Origin: Oegoconia quadripuncta
Taxonomy: Eukaryota; Arthropoda; Insecta; Lepidoptera; Autostichidae
DNA length: 64,000 nucleotides
Direction of reading: 5' to 3'
Assembly: GCA_949316235.1 (NCBI GenBank)
Contig: OX438750.1
Location: forward strand, 15,378,865-15,442,864
A program made the position numbers and the translations under genes. Of this stretch, positions 39,600 to 49,579 are shown piece after piece; the first letter of the stretch is position 1; every line of letters begins with the position of its first letter. Below the pieces are notes generated by a model. The model searched no databases. It worked only from the letters and a program-made list of their open reading frames with translations, and was not told where the DNA came from.

Positions 39600-40087
39600 A
39601 CATTTCTGACAACGTTAGGTCTAGCGTAACACAATATCTGCAAACAACAGAACAAAGAATACACAAACAATAGAAATATTCATCTTCATTTGTTTCACAA
39701 CATCAAACGTTACAACAAATCCACTCCCGAACGAAAATAAGCAAATATCCAAATAAAATGCTTACTTCGAATCCGTCTGAAGTTACAACTTTTCCCACAA
39801 AGTTCAAGGGTTGCCATTCAACAAATCTTTCTTGTCAAAGTAGGTACATTCAATCAAAGAAACTAAGGTCAAACAACAACTGACATGTATCTGACCAATA
39901 TAAGAAGAACTACAATTTGGCACGGAAATATCTTCTGTGCGTACTTATTGTGTTATCAAATAGACCCAATAGGATTTAATAATGGCTATGAATAATAAGT
40001 ATTCATAGTTAGGTTTAGTATTCCAAACTACATTGTAATACATAAGAACACTGTATTTCTATCAATTTCACTTATTAATTACACTAT
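39600..40087. other. Intergenic, nothing recognised
   Basis: No coding region or matched repeat. Confidence 0.35.
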
Positions 40088-40491
40088 ACAGGGTGAAATT
40101 TAATTAGTGTAATTCCTGTTTACTGGTGACTCCGCTCCTGATTACGAATAACTTTGACCAAGAAACCATAGTCGAATTCGATCGAAACATTTTCGATTAT
40201 CCATACAAACTAAACCATTCTGAAACTACTTTAGTATGGAAGACCAACAATTTTCGGCTGAAATCGGCTGTGGTTCCTAGTCGAAAGTTGTTCATAATCA
40301 GGAGCTCCACTACCAGCCGAATATTGTTGGACTTCCATACTAAAGATGGTTTTAGAATGTTTTAGTTCATATGGATAATCGAAAATTTTTTGAACGAATT
40401 CGACCTTTGGTTCCTTGAAGAACTACTTGACTCTAGTCAAAACTAGCGTCACTAGTTAAATTTAGGAATTACATGAGTACAAATTAACCTG
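40088..40491 (+). mobile_element. MITE-G, complete reference copy
   Basis: 404 bp, TA-flanked (40086-40087, 40492-40493), starting CAGGGTGAAATTTAATT and ending AAATTAACCTG. The whole element is an imperfect inverted repeat: TCGAATTCGATCG / GAACGAATTCGACC and TTTAGTATGGAAG / CTTCCATACTAAAG face each other around CGGCTGTGG. Non-coding. CAGGG ends and TA target duplication match those of the mariner-type elements in this window. Confidence 0.8.
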
Positions 40492-40493
40492 TA

Positions 40494-40867
40494 GAAGAAG
40501 AAAAATTTATTGTATACATAAGAGCAATATACAGAATTAGCGGATATAATTTATTCTGCTGTTTATTAAATTACATCTATTTTAACATGACTACCATATT
40601 TGCATGCCAATTTGGCTGATCACAGAGATCATATATTTATAAGTTAATGTATCATAACAACCTGTACACCTGTGTATCACAAATAAATAAATACGAATAC
40701 AAGGAAAATAGGTCTGAGTTGCCTAAGAAGCGGGTTGAAAGTAATACTGTTCAGCGCTACATAACAACTTATGATGACCGTATTAATAAATCTTTTGTGA
40801 TCGACTTTTCAGTTTCACTCATACATACATACATACATACAGTTTGTTTTTGATACAGTTACACAAC
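40494..40867. other. Intergenic
   Basis: No gene supported. A (CATA)n run is at 40822-40843. Confidence 0.4.
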
Positions 40868-40954
40868 TTAGAGAGTCGGTGGCTCAGCGGTTAAGACGCG
40901 GTCACCCAATTTAGGAGGTCCGTGTTCGATGCCCATGCAGGCAGGCCATGTATA
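40868..40954 (+). repeat. SINE-K head, split by a transposon
   Basis: GTCGGTGGCTCAGCGGTTAA (A box), GTCCGTGTTCGATGCCC (B box), ending CAGGCAGGCCATGTA. Its tail resumes at 42176. Confidence 0.8.
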
Positions 40955-42175
40955 CAGGGCGTCCCAAAGTTATGGGACATGAAGGGGAAGTACCTTAAAT
41001 ATTGTAGATAGTGAATTTTGCTCAAAGAAGACTTTATGTTATTTTTAAAAGTTAGTAATTCTGCATTCATAGATTTTCTAAAAATTACTTGCTTCGGCTG
41101 GGAATCGAACCGACTTAAATGTGAAAAAAAAAACACCCTACTTTTATGATGCCAATCGAAAGAATAGCTAAAAAATAATAACTCTGCCTAAGTAACATAG
41201 TATTTTAAAAGAAAGGAACAACATAAAATGATTGAGTCAAATTTCAAGAAAGTTATTTATTGCCGACGACGTTCGAAAAGTAGCGATATTATCATTCCAA
41301 AGATAGCATTGATTATTCGTAAATAAGTACCCACTTCATAAAATAGGTACTAACATAGTTTTCCTTATTATAAGTGCACGTGTAGATGAAATGATAAAAC
41401 TTGTATTTGAACACAGAAAAGTATTTAGGAATACTTCAAATTTTAAGGGATAAGATAAGAAACCATTCCGCGGCGGAGCAAGAAAACTTAATTTTCCAAC
41501 AAGATGGAGCTCCGGCTCATAATAGTCGGAGAGCAGCAGATTTTCTAAATGAATGTTTTCCTACATGGATTGGTACAAATGGACCGATTAGATGGCCGGC
41601 CAGATCCCCGGACCTCACACCATTAGATTTCTTCTTTTGGGGATACGTGAAAGATATGCTATACAAAAAGCGATACGAGAACGTAGGCGAGTTGCAAACA
41701 GAATTGTGCCATATCACATCGAGTGTTCACCATAAAATGATTAGAAAATCAACAGGCAGCGGGCTCATTAAAAGATTGGCGATTTGCGTAAGACAAGAGG
41801 GATCACATTTTGAGCATTTAATTAATTAATTTACAAAAAAATACCTACTTAATTGACTACGGCAGTTTCATGTATGTTTTTTATTTGATTAAAATGATTA
41901 ATTTCACGTTGTTCCTTTCTTTTAAAATACTATGTTACTTAGGCAGAGTTATTATTTTTTAGCTATTCTTTCGATTGGCATCATAAAAGTAGGGTGTTTT
42001 TTTTTTCACATTTGAGTCGGTTCGATTCCCAGCCGAAGCAAATAATTTTTAGAAAATCTATGAATGCAGAATTACTAACTTTTAAAAATAACATAAAGTC
42101 TTCTTTGAGCAAAATTCACTATCTACGATATTTAAGGTACTTCCCCTTCATGTCCCATAACTTTGGGACGCCCTG
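40955..42175 (+). mobile_element. Internally deleted mariner-type transposon (1221 bp)
   Basis: Begins CAGGGCGTCCCAAAGTTATG and ends with its inverse, flanked by TA on both sides. TIRs are about 268 bp each (40955-41222 and 41908-42175) with few mismatches. The core holds only the C-terminal part of a transposase. It inserted into a SINE-K copy, whose two halves flank it. Element layout is the same as that of the 17.6-20.8 kb element (CAGGG ends, long TIRs, TA) but the sequence differs. Confidence 0.9.
41401..41829 (+). pseudogene. Mariner-type transposase, C-terminal fragment
   Basis: About 142 codons including LIFQQDGAPAHNSRRA (second catalytic Asp) and WPARSPDLTPLDFFFWGYV (third catalytic Asp), then KDMLYKKRYENVGELQTEL and EGSHFEHLIN at the end. 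The spacing between the two Asp residues is 40, one less than in the 18.3 kb transposase, and the family is clearly the same. The DNA-binding helices and first Asp are absent because the interior of the element is deleted, so this copy cannot encode an active enzyme. The open frame starts with TTG by chance. Confidence 0.85.
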
Positions 42176-42410
42176 TATACCAATGAAATTTTAAATTAAA
42201 TTACTTGTGTACATTTATCCGACTGCTCTTAAACGGTGAAGGACAACATCCTGAGGAAACCTGCATGCCTGAGAAATAAAAGTTCTAAGGCATGTGAAGT
42301 CCCTAACCCGCATTGGGTCAGCGTGGTGAACTATGGCCCATACCTCATTATACGAGGGAAGGCTTATTTCCCTGCAGTGGGATGTTTACGGGCTGAGATG
42401 ATGATACTGT
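42176..42410 (+). repeat. SINE-K tail, second half
   Basis: TTATCCGACTGCTCTTAAAC, GGAAACCTGCATGCCTGAG, GGTCAGCGTGGTGAACTATG, CCCTGCAGTGGGATGTTTAC; continues the head at 40868-40954. Confidence 0.8.
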
Positions 42411-42419
42411 ATTTAAAAA

Positions 42420-43130
42420 GAAATCTTAATTTACCCAATGAGGACACCACTGGACGGAATAAACCCTCTTAATGTATGTTTGAGCAAATGAAGAGCGAGG
42501 CCTCCTCAAACAAATACTCAACCTCTGCTTGAAATTAATGTACAACTGTGATATGAAAAAATTTTTTTTTTTGTATTTTGTTTTGTATCTATCGTCCATG
42601 GAGTTGGTAAATCTCTAAATAGTACAAAACAAAGTCACAATCTGGGTCTGTCTGTTCCTGTGCATAGTTGTTCGAAGATACGCAATGAATTTTAATATAA
42701 GTAGTTTTCAATATCACTTGCAGAATTTCTTCCCAAAGGTTTATGTGTATAACAATATGCATGTTTTATTGATAGAGAAAGTTATTGCATCCGTGCGAAG
42801 TCGGGGCGGGTCGCAAGTGGGACATAAAACGGCCCCCAAACGGTAAGTTAAACATGAAACAAACTGACGTTACAGAGATCAAGCAACGTTGGACGGATCC
42901 TCGATTATTCAGAACACCTGACACGGTGACAGCTGGCAATAATCTATTCGTCTCTAACACAGATATGTAAAATTTTGTCGCTAAACTTTGGGAGATTTCT
43001 CTTTGTCAAAGGATTGTCATGTTTTCTTTGTTTGATAATGTTATGAAATTTGGATCACTAGGTTTTTCTACGCAGATTGATTATGATACTTATAATCTTA
43101 CATTTTTACCCAACAACAAAAAAAATATGT
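42420..43130. other. Intergenic, nothing recognised
   Basis: No coding region or matched repeat beyond T-runs. Confidence 0.35.
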
Positions 43131-43134
43131 ATTT

Positions 43135-43560
43135 GATAAAAATTATCTTCTTGTCGATGGAGTCCTTTCCAAACTTCTCTATATTCCGCCTTTTCTTTGA
43201 CTTCCTGATACGACACGGCAATTACTTTTTCTTTTACTTGTTCCATGTATGTTCTTCTAGGCCTTCATCTCTTCCTCTTCCCCTCCACCATTCCTTCAAT
43301 GATGTTCTTGATCAAATTGTCGTGTCGTAGCAGGATGACCAACATCTTTCCCCTTCTGTTTTCAATGATCTTCAAAAACACTCTCTTGTCATTAACCATC
43401 TGCAGGACCTCCTCATTGCTCTTTCTTTCCATCCAGCTTATTCACTCTATTCTTCGCCAACACCACATTTCAAATGCTTCTAATTTTTCTCTATCACGTT
43501 GTGTCATAGTCTACGTTTCACTTCCATATAGAACAATGGTCCAGTGCACTAAAGTGCACT
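43135..43560 (-). pseudogene. LINE-E C-terminal remnant
   Basis: On the minus strand, residues such as W-M-E-R-K-S-N-E-E-V-L-Q-M-V-N-D-K-R, then K-I-I-E-N-R-R-G-K-M-L, then G-R-G-K-R-R-P-R-R-T-Y-M-E, then Q-V-K-E-K-V-I-A are recoverable in changing frames. It is the end of an insect endonuclease-reverse transcriptase. The plus-strand open stretches here are antisense shadows. Clade uncertain. Confidence 0.65.
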
Positions 43561-43563
43561 ATT

Positions 43564-43601
43564 AAATTTAACTGTATTAGTTAGCTAATACAGTTAAATT
43601 T
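43564..43601 (+). repeat. Hairpin with perfect 17 bp arms
   Basis: AAATTTAACTGTATTAG and its inverse around TTAG, at the 5' edge of the LINE-E remnant. The same word (CTAATACAGTTAAATTT) occurs once at 47.64 kb in LINE-E, so an edge of the element was duplicated in inverse orientation. Confidence 0.9.
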
Positions 43602-43610
43602 CATATAAAA

Positions 43611-43848
43611 ATTTTTTTAATGCACAACGGGTTAGCACTTGGCCTCAATCATACCTGATGTCCTGATGTTAAGTGAAGATGAGGTCGAAGGTGGAAGCGT
43701 ACTGACCCGGAAACCCAAATATTTGGGGAACTGGCTATCTTATCTCTGACACAACAAAGCTATTAACATTGCTGTTTGGCGGCAGATTTAGATAAGATGG
43801 TGGTAGCTAGCCAGGCGGACATTTAAAATGCCCTACCACCAACCAAAT
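43611..43848 (-). repeat. SINE-B copy lacking the head
   Basis: TTAATGCACAACGGGTTAGC, a duplicated CTGATGTCCTGATGTTAAG, GCTGTTTGGCGGCAGATTTAG, ACCACCAACCAAATGCCCC. Confidence 0.8.
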
Positions 43849-43849
43849 G

Positions 43850-44635
43850 CCCCAATAATAACCAACCAACCAACATAAATTGAAAATTTACAACAATAAC
43901 AACACAAAACTAGACTTGATTATAATAACTGGTGTAATAAGCATAATATATTGTGATATAATTGTAATATATTGCGTAGAAAATACGCAGATTGATGATG
44001 ATACTTATAATTTTACATCTGTACTCAACGAAAAAAAGGAAACTATGTGTTTGTTGAACCTGATCTTAATGTTAAGGACGCTATTTCGAATGTTATTTCC
44101 TATCACGTGTGCATATTTCGAAATGTAAGCCGTGGATGTTGTTTCTAACATTGAACTTTTAATGTTTGTAACACCCAAACGTTAATATTTGGGATATCTC
44201 AGTATAACCTATTTGGGATAAAGGTCGTGATGTTATATTTGTATGTAAAAAGTTCATTGATAGTTAGGTTTCGTCTAATCATAAACTGCGGGCGATCAAA
44301 AGTCCTTTAAGCGATGAATGCCAAATTCTAACAAAGACACATTTGGAGAATTTCATATTAGGTCATATTGGCATTCAGAGCAGAACCTTGCTAGACAAGC
44401 AAGCAAATGTTTCTGTAATGTCAGGCGCAATCGATTCATTTCTCAACGTTGATAGGCTGTCTGTAAATCGTGAACAATCGACAGCCAGTCGTTAGCGTTT
44501 GCGGTTACAGAAACGTTTGCTACTTGTCTAGAGGGACAGGTGTTTGTACAATCACGACATTGTGTGAAACAACGTATTGTGATTGTATAACTTTCTATTT
44601 GCCATATGTCGTTACTTCCCAGAATTCGTTCCTTA
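43850..44635. other. Intergenic, no gene seen
   Basis: No supported coding region. TACGCAGATTGATGATGATA at 43985 echoes TACGCAGATTGATTATGATA at 43072, so part of this stretch is a repeat. Confidence 0.4.
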
Positions 44636-45240
44636 TTAGCGACTCTATCGAAAGATGTAATAATACGGTATGTGTTTATTTTTTTCAAAATGAACGGGTT
44701 CGATTCCTATCTAGGGATATTGATTTTTCAAAAATCTAATGATGCAGTTTTAGTTTTCATCAAAATCATGTCCGACAATCCTTTGATTCTTTTCGCTATC
44801 CTCATAGTTCCGGATTTGGCCATCCACGCCCACCTTGAAAAATTCGCCCTATAAGATAAAAAAAACACGTATCACAACACACGCTAATCGAAAACGAACA
44901 GCTTTTATTGACTGAAAGATTCTTTTGATCATCTTTTATTTATTAGCGACACTATCGAAAGGTGTAATAATACAGTATGTGTTGATTTTTTTCAAAATGA
45001 ACGGGTTCGATTCCTGTCTAGAGATATTGATTTTTCAAAAATCTAATGATGCAGTTTCAGTTTTCATCAAAATCGGGCCCGAGACTCCTTTGATTACTTT
45101 TCGCTATTCTTCATAGTTCCGGATTTGGCCATCCACGCCCATCTTGAAAAATTCAGCCTGTATGAAAAAAAACTCGAGTCACAACACTAGTGGTCACGCT
45201 AATCGAAAACTTGGAGAACGATATATAAAGACAACTTGGA
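44636..45240 (+). repeat. Tandem duplication, two ~307 bp units
   Basis: Unit 1 from 44636 and unit 2 from 44943 share TTAGCGACWCTATCGAAAG, AATGAACGGGTTCGATTCC, GATATTGATTTTTCAAAAATC and CCGGATTTGGCCATCCACGC. Identity is high by eye, with small indels. Confidence 0.85.
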
Positions 45241-45452
45241 GAACCCTACAAATCCCGCCAGTCGCATATCAAATTCCGACCGGAATGTGGGTTTTTGAAA
45301 AAAAAATAAACTAACTATACCAAAACCTTTCATTTCACTTACCTAAAAAATAGGAAAAAAAATTCCCTATTTTTTTCCTTACGGAAAAATCTCATTCAGT
45401 GTAAAAAACCATTCGTAACATAAGTATATATAAAACTAATACAAATAAACAA
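45241..45452 (+). repeat. Repeat family X copy
   Basis: CCCGCCAGTCGCATATCAAA, AAATAAACTAACTATACC, TTTCATTTCACTTACCTA and CTTACGGAAAAATCTCATTC match the repeat that flanks the solo LTR at 51.54-52.49 kb. A further piece follows the inverted copy at 45593-45660. Confidence 0.65.
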
Positions 45453-45592
45453 AAGATGATCAAAAGAATTTTTCAGCCAACAAAAGCTGTTCGTTTTCGA
45501 TTAACGTGACCACTAGTGTTGTGACACGAGTTTTTTTTCATACAGGCTGAATGGCGTAGATGGTCAAATCCGAAACTATGAAGAATAACTTC
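45453..45592 (-). repeat. Inverted partial third copy of the 307 bp unit
   Basis: GATGATCAAAAGAA, CAGCTGTTCGTTTTCG-type blocks, TAACGTGACCACTAGTGTTG and GAAACTATGAAGAAT are the reverse complement of 44.88-44.94 and 45.10-45.21 kb. Confidence 0.8.
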
Positions 45593-45659
45593 TATTTCAC
45601 TTACCTAATATGGGCTATTTTTTTCATTACGGTAAAAATCCTCATCCGGTATAGCTAAC

Positions 45660-46488
45660 TTGAAACCTACCTTACATTTGTACCTTTGAAGTCATTTAAA
45701 TTCACTAACGGTTTTCAGTTTACCGTTTCCTCATTATACATATTATCTATACGAAACGAACGAACCGTTATTTACCTTATATTTTCACTGTTTTTGTGCA
45801 GTAAATTCCTGATGTAACAATAAACTGAGTAAATACTGCAAAAACGTCATATTTACTCGCCGCTTCCTGTCGTAACTTTATAACATGCAATAAGCTTACG
45901 CCGTAATTAATATACTGACGCCCTGCAGCTCCGCTCTATTTATGCGAGGCTCAGTAAAATTCATGTCGACGTTTATGAGACGCAATTTTAAGTTATACGA
46001 ATAGCTATCAAGGATGATTGATGGAGGGCCTCCTGAAATACTTGAAGTGATTTTGTGGGATCGCTGAAGTTACTCGTATTACTTAATTTGTGAAAACTTT
46101 AGGGGAATGAATACACCTAGATGGTTGACGGTTTTAATTAAACTATTGCTCAATATAATGATAATTTGGTAAATTATTTAAAATACGCTTTCGGGGTCTC
46201 GTGAATAAAGTTAAATTAGTTATTGCTATTAAAAACAATTTAATGACAAGTTGAACACATGGTTAAAGAAAATCACATTTTCATAGGTGTATTTCATACA
46301 TAATTATGTATAATCTGATTGTTTTATCTTGTACACATATTTGACATAGACATAACAATAGTTACAATTATTGTGTAAATTTTATAAATGATGACATGTA
46401 CGATTATGTATAATATTATAATTATATGTTTGACAATCACTTTCATTTTAGATTTCACTAATTTACAAATTATATCTATTCAAATTTA
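45660..46488. other. Intergenic, nothing recognised
   Basis: AT-rich; no coding region or matched repeat. Confidence 0.4.
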
Positions 46489-46819
46489 ACCGCCTCCGTG
46501 GCTCAATATAAATAACATTGGGTTTACGATTCGAAGGTCGCGGGTTCGATCCCCAGCGGGGTACATGTTTAAGTACTCGGTTTGGTTGGTGGTAGGGCAT
46601 TTTAAATGTCCGCCTGGCTAGCTACCACCATCTTATCTAAATCTGCCGCCAAGCAGCAATGTTAATAGCATTCTTATGTTCCAGTTGTCAGAGATAAGAT
46701 AGCCAGTCCCCCAAATGTGTTGGGGTTTCCGGGTCAGTACGCTTCCACCTTCGACCTCATCTTCACCTAACATCAGGTGTGATTGAGGTCAAGTACCAAC
46801 CCGTTGTCATAAAAAAAAT
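46489..46819 (+). repeat. SINE-B, full-length reference copy
   Basis: tRNA-like head ACCGCCTCCGTGGCTCAATA (A box) and GCGGGTTCGATCCCCAGCGG (B box), body GGTTTGGTTGGTGGTAGGGC and TGCCGCCAAGCAGCAATGTT, tail ACCAACCCGTTGTCATAAAA. About 330 bp. RNA polymerase III would transcribe it from the internal boxes; mobilisation needs a partner LINE, which I cannot identify by a shared tail. Confidence 0.9.
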
Positions 46820-46969
46820 CTATGGTAGGACATTGTAAAAATGAGCTAAATAAATCCAATCTAACCATGAAACAGAATATAATTAAGTATTATGAAATGA
46901 TACACCATCAAAAGTTGATTCAACCCTGCAATTAGTGCAACTTACTCTCTCTCTCTGGTATATTTAAGA

Positions 46970-47640
46970 GCTATGCTCTTGTCGGTGGAGTCCTTTCCAC
47001 ACTTTTCTACATTCCGCCTTTTCTTTAACTTCCTGATACGACACGGTCATTACTTTTTCTTTTACTTGTACCATGTATGTTCTTCTAGGTCTTCCTCTCT
47101 TTTTTTTTTTTTTTTTTTATATGAGAGGGCGGCGAACGAGCATGCGGGTCACCTGATGGAAAGCAATCACCGCCGCCCATGACACCCGCAACACCGAAAG
47201 GGTCACAGATGCGTTGCCGGCCTTTGAGGAAGGTGTAGGCTCGTTTCTTGAAGGTTCCAATGTCGTACTCGTTCGGGAATACCGCTGCCGGAAGTCCGTT
47301 CCACAGGGTGGTCGTACGTGGTAAGAAGTTTCTTGAGAAACGTACAGTGGTAGACTTCCATCCATCCACTTCCTCTTCTCCTCCGCTTTTCCTTCAATAA
47401 TGTTCTTGATAAATTGTCGTGTAGTATCAGATGACCCAACATCTTTCCCCTTCTGTTTTCAATGATCTTCAAAAACACTCTCTACTCATTAACCATCTGC
47501 AGGACCTCCTCATTGTTCTTTCTGTCCATCCAGCTTATTCTCTCCATTCTTCGCCAACACCACACTAAATGCTTCTAATATTTCTCTATCACGTTGTGTA
47601 CACGTTTCACTTCCATATAGAACAAAGCTCCAGTGCACCT
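46970..47640 (-). pseudogene. LINE-E C-terminal remnant interrupted by LINE-D
   Basis: Minus-strand pieces: VLYGSETCTQRDREILEAF near 47.55-47.64 kb, K-N-G-E-N-K-L-D-G-Q-K-E-Q, then V-F-L-K-I-I-E-N-R-R-G-K-M, and after the interruption the basic R-R-x-Y-M-V-Q-V-K-E-K-V-M end. Parallel to the copy at 43.1-43.6 kb. The insert 47099-47368 splits it. Confidence 0.75.
47099..47368 (-). mobile_element. LINE-D 3' fragment with 8 bp target duplication
   Basis: 5'-truncated insert with poly(A) seen as the T-run 47100-47119. Residues [40 protein letters not shown] and [12 protein letters not shown] are intact. CTTCCTCT occurs at 47091-47098 and 47369-47376, and the LINE-E sequence is continuous if one copy is removed. 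Confidence 0.9.
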
Positions 47641-47712
47641 TACTAATACAGTTAAATTTAATATAACATAAATTAAAAATTTTGAAAATTTCCGAAAAAC
47701 TAGGCTTGATTA

Positions 47713-47985
47713 TAATAAATAAATAAATATCCTTACACATACACACAGCGCCATCTAGCTTCACAGTAAGCAACTATAGGCTTGTGTTGTGGATACCAGA
47801 TGGTTGATATACTACATAAATACATTTTTTTTGTAAATAAATACTTATTATAAATGAAAACATCTATAACTCAGGTACACATGTCCGTATTCATTACACA
47901 AACATATGCCCCTAGCGGGATTCGAAACCGCAACCTTTTGGTATAGTGGTCAGAGTTGCTAAGCACTACACCAAACAGGTCGTCA
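47713..47985 (-). repeat. SINE-F, full-length reference copy
   Basis: On the minus strand: ACGACCTGTTTGGTGTAGTG (A box), GCGGTTTCGAATCCCGC (B box), ATGTTTGTGTAATGAATACG, CCATCTGGTATCCACAACAC, GAAGCTAGATGGCGCTGTG, then an (ATTT)n end. About 270 bp. Confidence 0.85.
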
Positions 47986-47989
47986 ATGA

Positions 47990-48880
47990 CTAGTATACTA
48001 AGCATAATTTCTATGCAACATGTCTATGAACCATCTCGCAGCTATCGCAAACGTAAACTATTTTCAAATTTGTTCTGCCATTTTGGCTCTACACTTCCAC
48101 AAACAGACATAGGCTTCAAAATTACACCTCTCTTCTTGCATCGGGCGTTAAAAATGAACTTGCAATATACTTAGATTTAATTAAATTGCTTTTTTGAGAG
48201 TATCATACTCTTTTTAATTAACATTTTCATTTGCCGAAATAATTTTTCACTTCTCGGTCAAGACGGAAGTTAAAATTGTTGTACAATACTTTTTGTGGGT
48301 GATCCACACGACACAGGTCTGCCTAATGTGGGGATCACTCCTAGTTATGCTATTGCAATAATAGAAGCCATTGTGTAACAAATATATAGCATCTAATCAA
48401 ACATAGAATATTGTTAGTATTTGCATGTTCTGTTGTTGTGAAATAAATATTATTTTCACTTTAGAATATCGTTCTCCATTTCGATAACAACAAATAAACT
48501 CAAATTAAATTTATATTCTTTAGGTAACCTCGGGCGATCAAAGTCGATGTAATAGGAGATAAAAATCATTTCACGACATACTCTGAAATTGGTGAATGAC
48601 GTCAAAGAAAAATCTGGGCGCAACGACAAAGTTCAGTTTTTTGGATTGCGGTTGTCATGACAATTTGCGACGCCTCTTTTATCAATGCCCGCGGGCAGGA
48701 ATAACTGACAAAAGCAGATTTTTTTCTCGTCCGTCTGTGGATAATAGAATATCACAGCATGTTGACATCGTTTTAATTTAAACTAAGACAGCTCGCGGAC
48801 GTAGCAGTGCTCTCCCATGGGTATTACTAAATCCTTTCTTAATTGAAGACTAAACGTTAGACACAAACACACAAACATGT
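47990..48880. other. Intergenic, no gene seen
   Basis: No supported coding region. 48121-48155 (CTCTCTTCTTGCATCGGGCG) is a family H scrap. Confidence 0.35.
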
Positions 48881-48947
48881 CATTATCATCATTAACAGCC
48901 TTATATATCCCCACTGTTGGGGCACAGCCTCCTCACTGGGAGAGGGT

Positions 48948-49352
48948 ATGGGCATAATCCATCAAGCGGGCCCAGTGCAGATTGGTGGATTTGTGTCATA
49001 CTATGTCGTAGCACCTGATAATCAGTGTTTTAAACTGCCCGTAGGCCGTCGACTGTCTTCAATTGATAATCAGTGTTTTAAGCTGCCCGTAGGCCGCCGA
49101 CTGTCTTCAATTGATGGACAGTGTTTTAAACTGCCCGTAGGCCACCGACTGTCTTCAATTGATATTCAGTGTTTTAAACTGCCCGTAGGCTACCGACTGT
49201 CTTCAATTGATGATCAGTGTTTTAAACTGCCCGTAGGCCACCGACTGTCTTCAATTGATATTCAGTGTTTTAAACCGCCCGTAGGCCACCGACTGTCTTC
49301 AATTGATGATCAGTGTTTTAAACTGCCCGTAGACTACCGACTGCCCCGATAA
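48948..49352 (+). CDS. Open frame across a 48 bp minisatellite (hypothetical)
   Basis: 134 codons from a real ATG at 48948 to TAA at 49350. After about 23 unique residues come seven repeats of 16 residues, with the pattern D-x-Q-C-F-K-L-P-V-G-x-R-L-S-S-I. One Cys recurs in every unit. Because 48 is a multiple of three, the frame survives expansion without selection, so coding is unproven. The first 40 bp upstream look like a SINE (CCACTGTTGGGGCACAGCC, CAAGCGGGCCCAGTGCAG). The last codons run into a family A 3' end. No signal peptide. I do not recognise a homologue and give no function. Confidence 0.3.
   Translation: MGIIHQAGPVQIGGFVSYYVVAPDNQCFKLPVGRRLSSIDNQCFKLPVGRRLSSIDGQCFKLPVGHRLSSIDIQCFKLPVGYRLSSIDDQCFKLPVGHRLSSIDIQCFKPPVGHRLSSIDDQCFKLPVDYRLPR
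49016..49344 (+). repeat. 48 bp minisatellite, about 6.9 units
   Basis: Units start at 49016, 49064, 49112, 49160, 49208, 49256 and 49304. Core: CAGTGTTTTAAACTGCCCGT, AGGCCACCGACTGTCTTC, AATTGAT. Units differ at only a few positions, so amplification was recent. Confidence 0.95.
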
Positions 49353-49431
49353 AGTGAGTAGTTCCCGCGGGATAAACAAATTTCCGCGATAAAGTTAATC
49401 CACGCAGGCGAAGCCACGGGCGGAAATCTAG
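49344..49431 (+). repeat. Family A 3'-end fragment
   Basis: CCCCGATAAAGTGAGTAG, CGCGGGATAAACAAATTTCC, ending CGGGCGGAAATCTAGT. It follows the minisatellite directly. Confidence 0.75.
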
Positions 49432-49440
49432 TACATATTA

Positions 49441-49575
49441 TAAATTAAAACATCCCTAACTCGGGTGCACGTGTCCGTATTGATTTATTCATACAAACAT
49501 ACTTAGCGGAATTCGAACTCGCGACCTTTTAGTGTAGCATTCAGGGTTTCTAACCTCTACACCCAACAGGTCGTC
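49441..49575 (-). repeat. SINE-F head copy
   Basis: AACTCGGGTGCACGTGTCCG, ATTCGAACTCGCGACC (B box), TTCTAACCTCTACACC, CAACAGGTCGTC. Confidence 0.7.
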
Positions 49576-49579
49576 AAAA

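Noticed and set aside
43019..43565. Two Ser/Phe-rich plus-strand open frames
   Set aside because: Antisense of a LINE-E C-terminal remnant on the minus strand.
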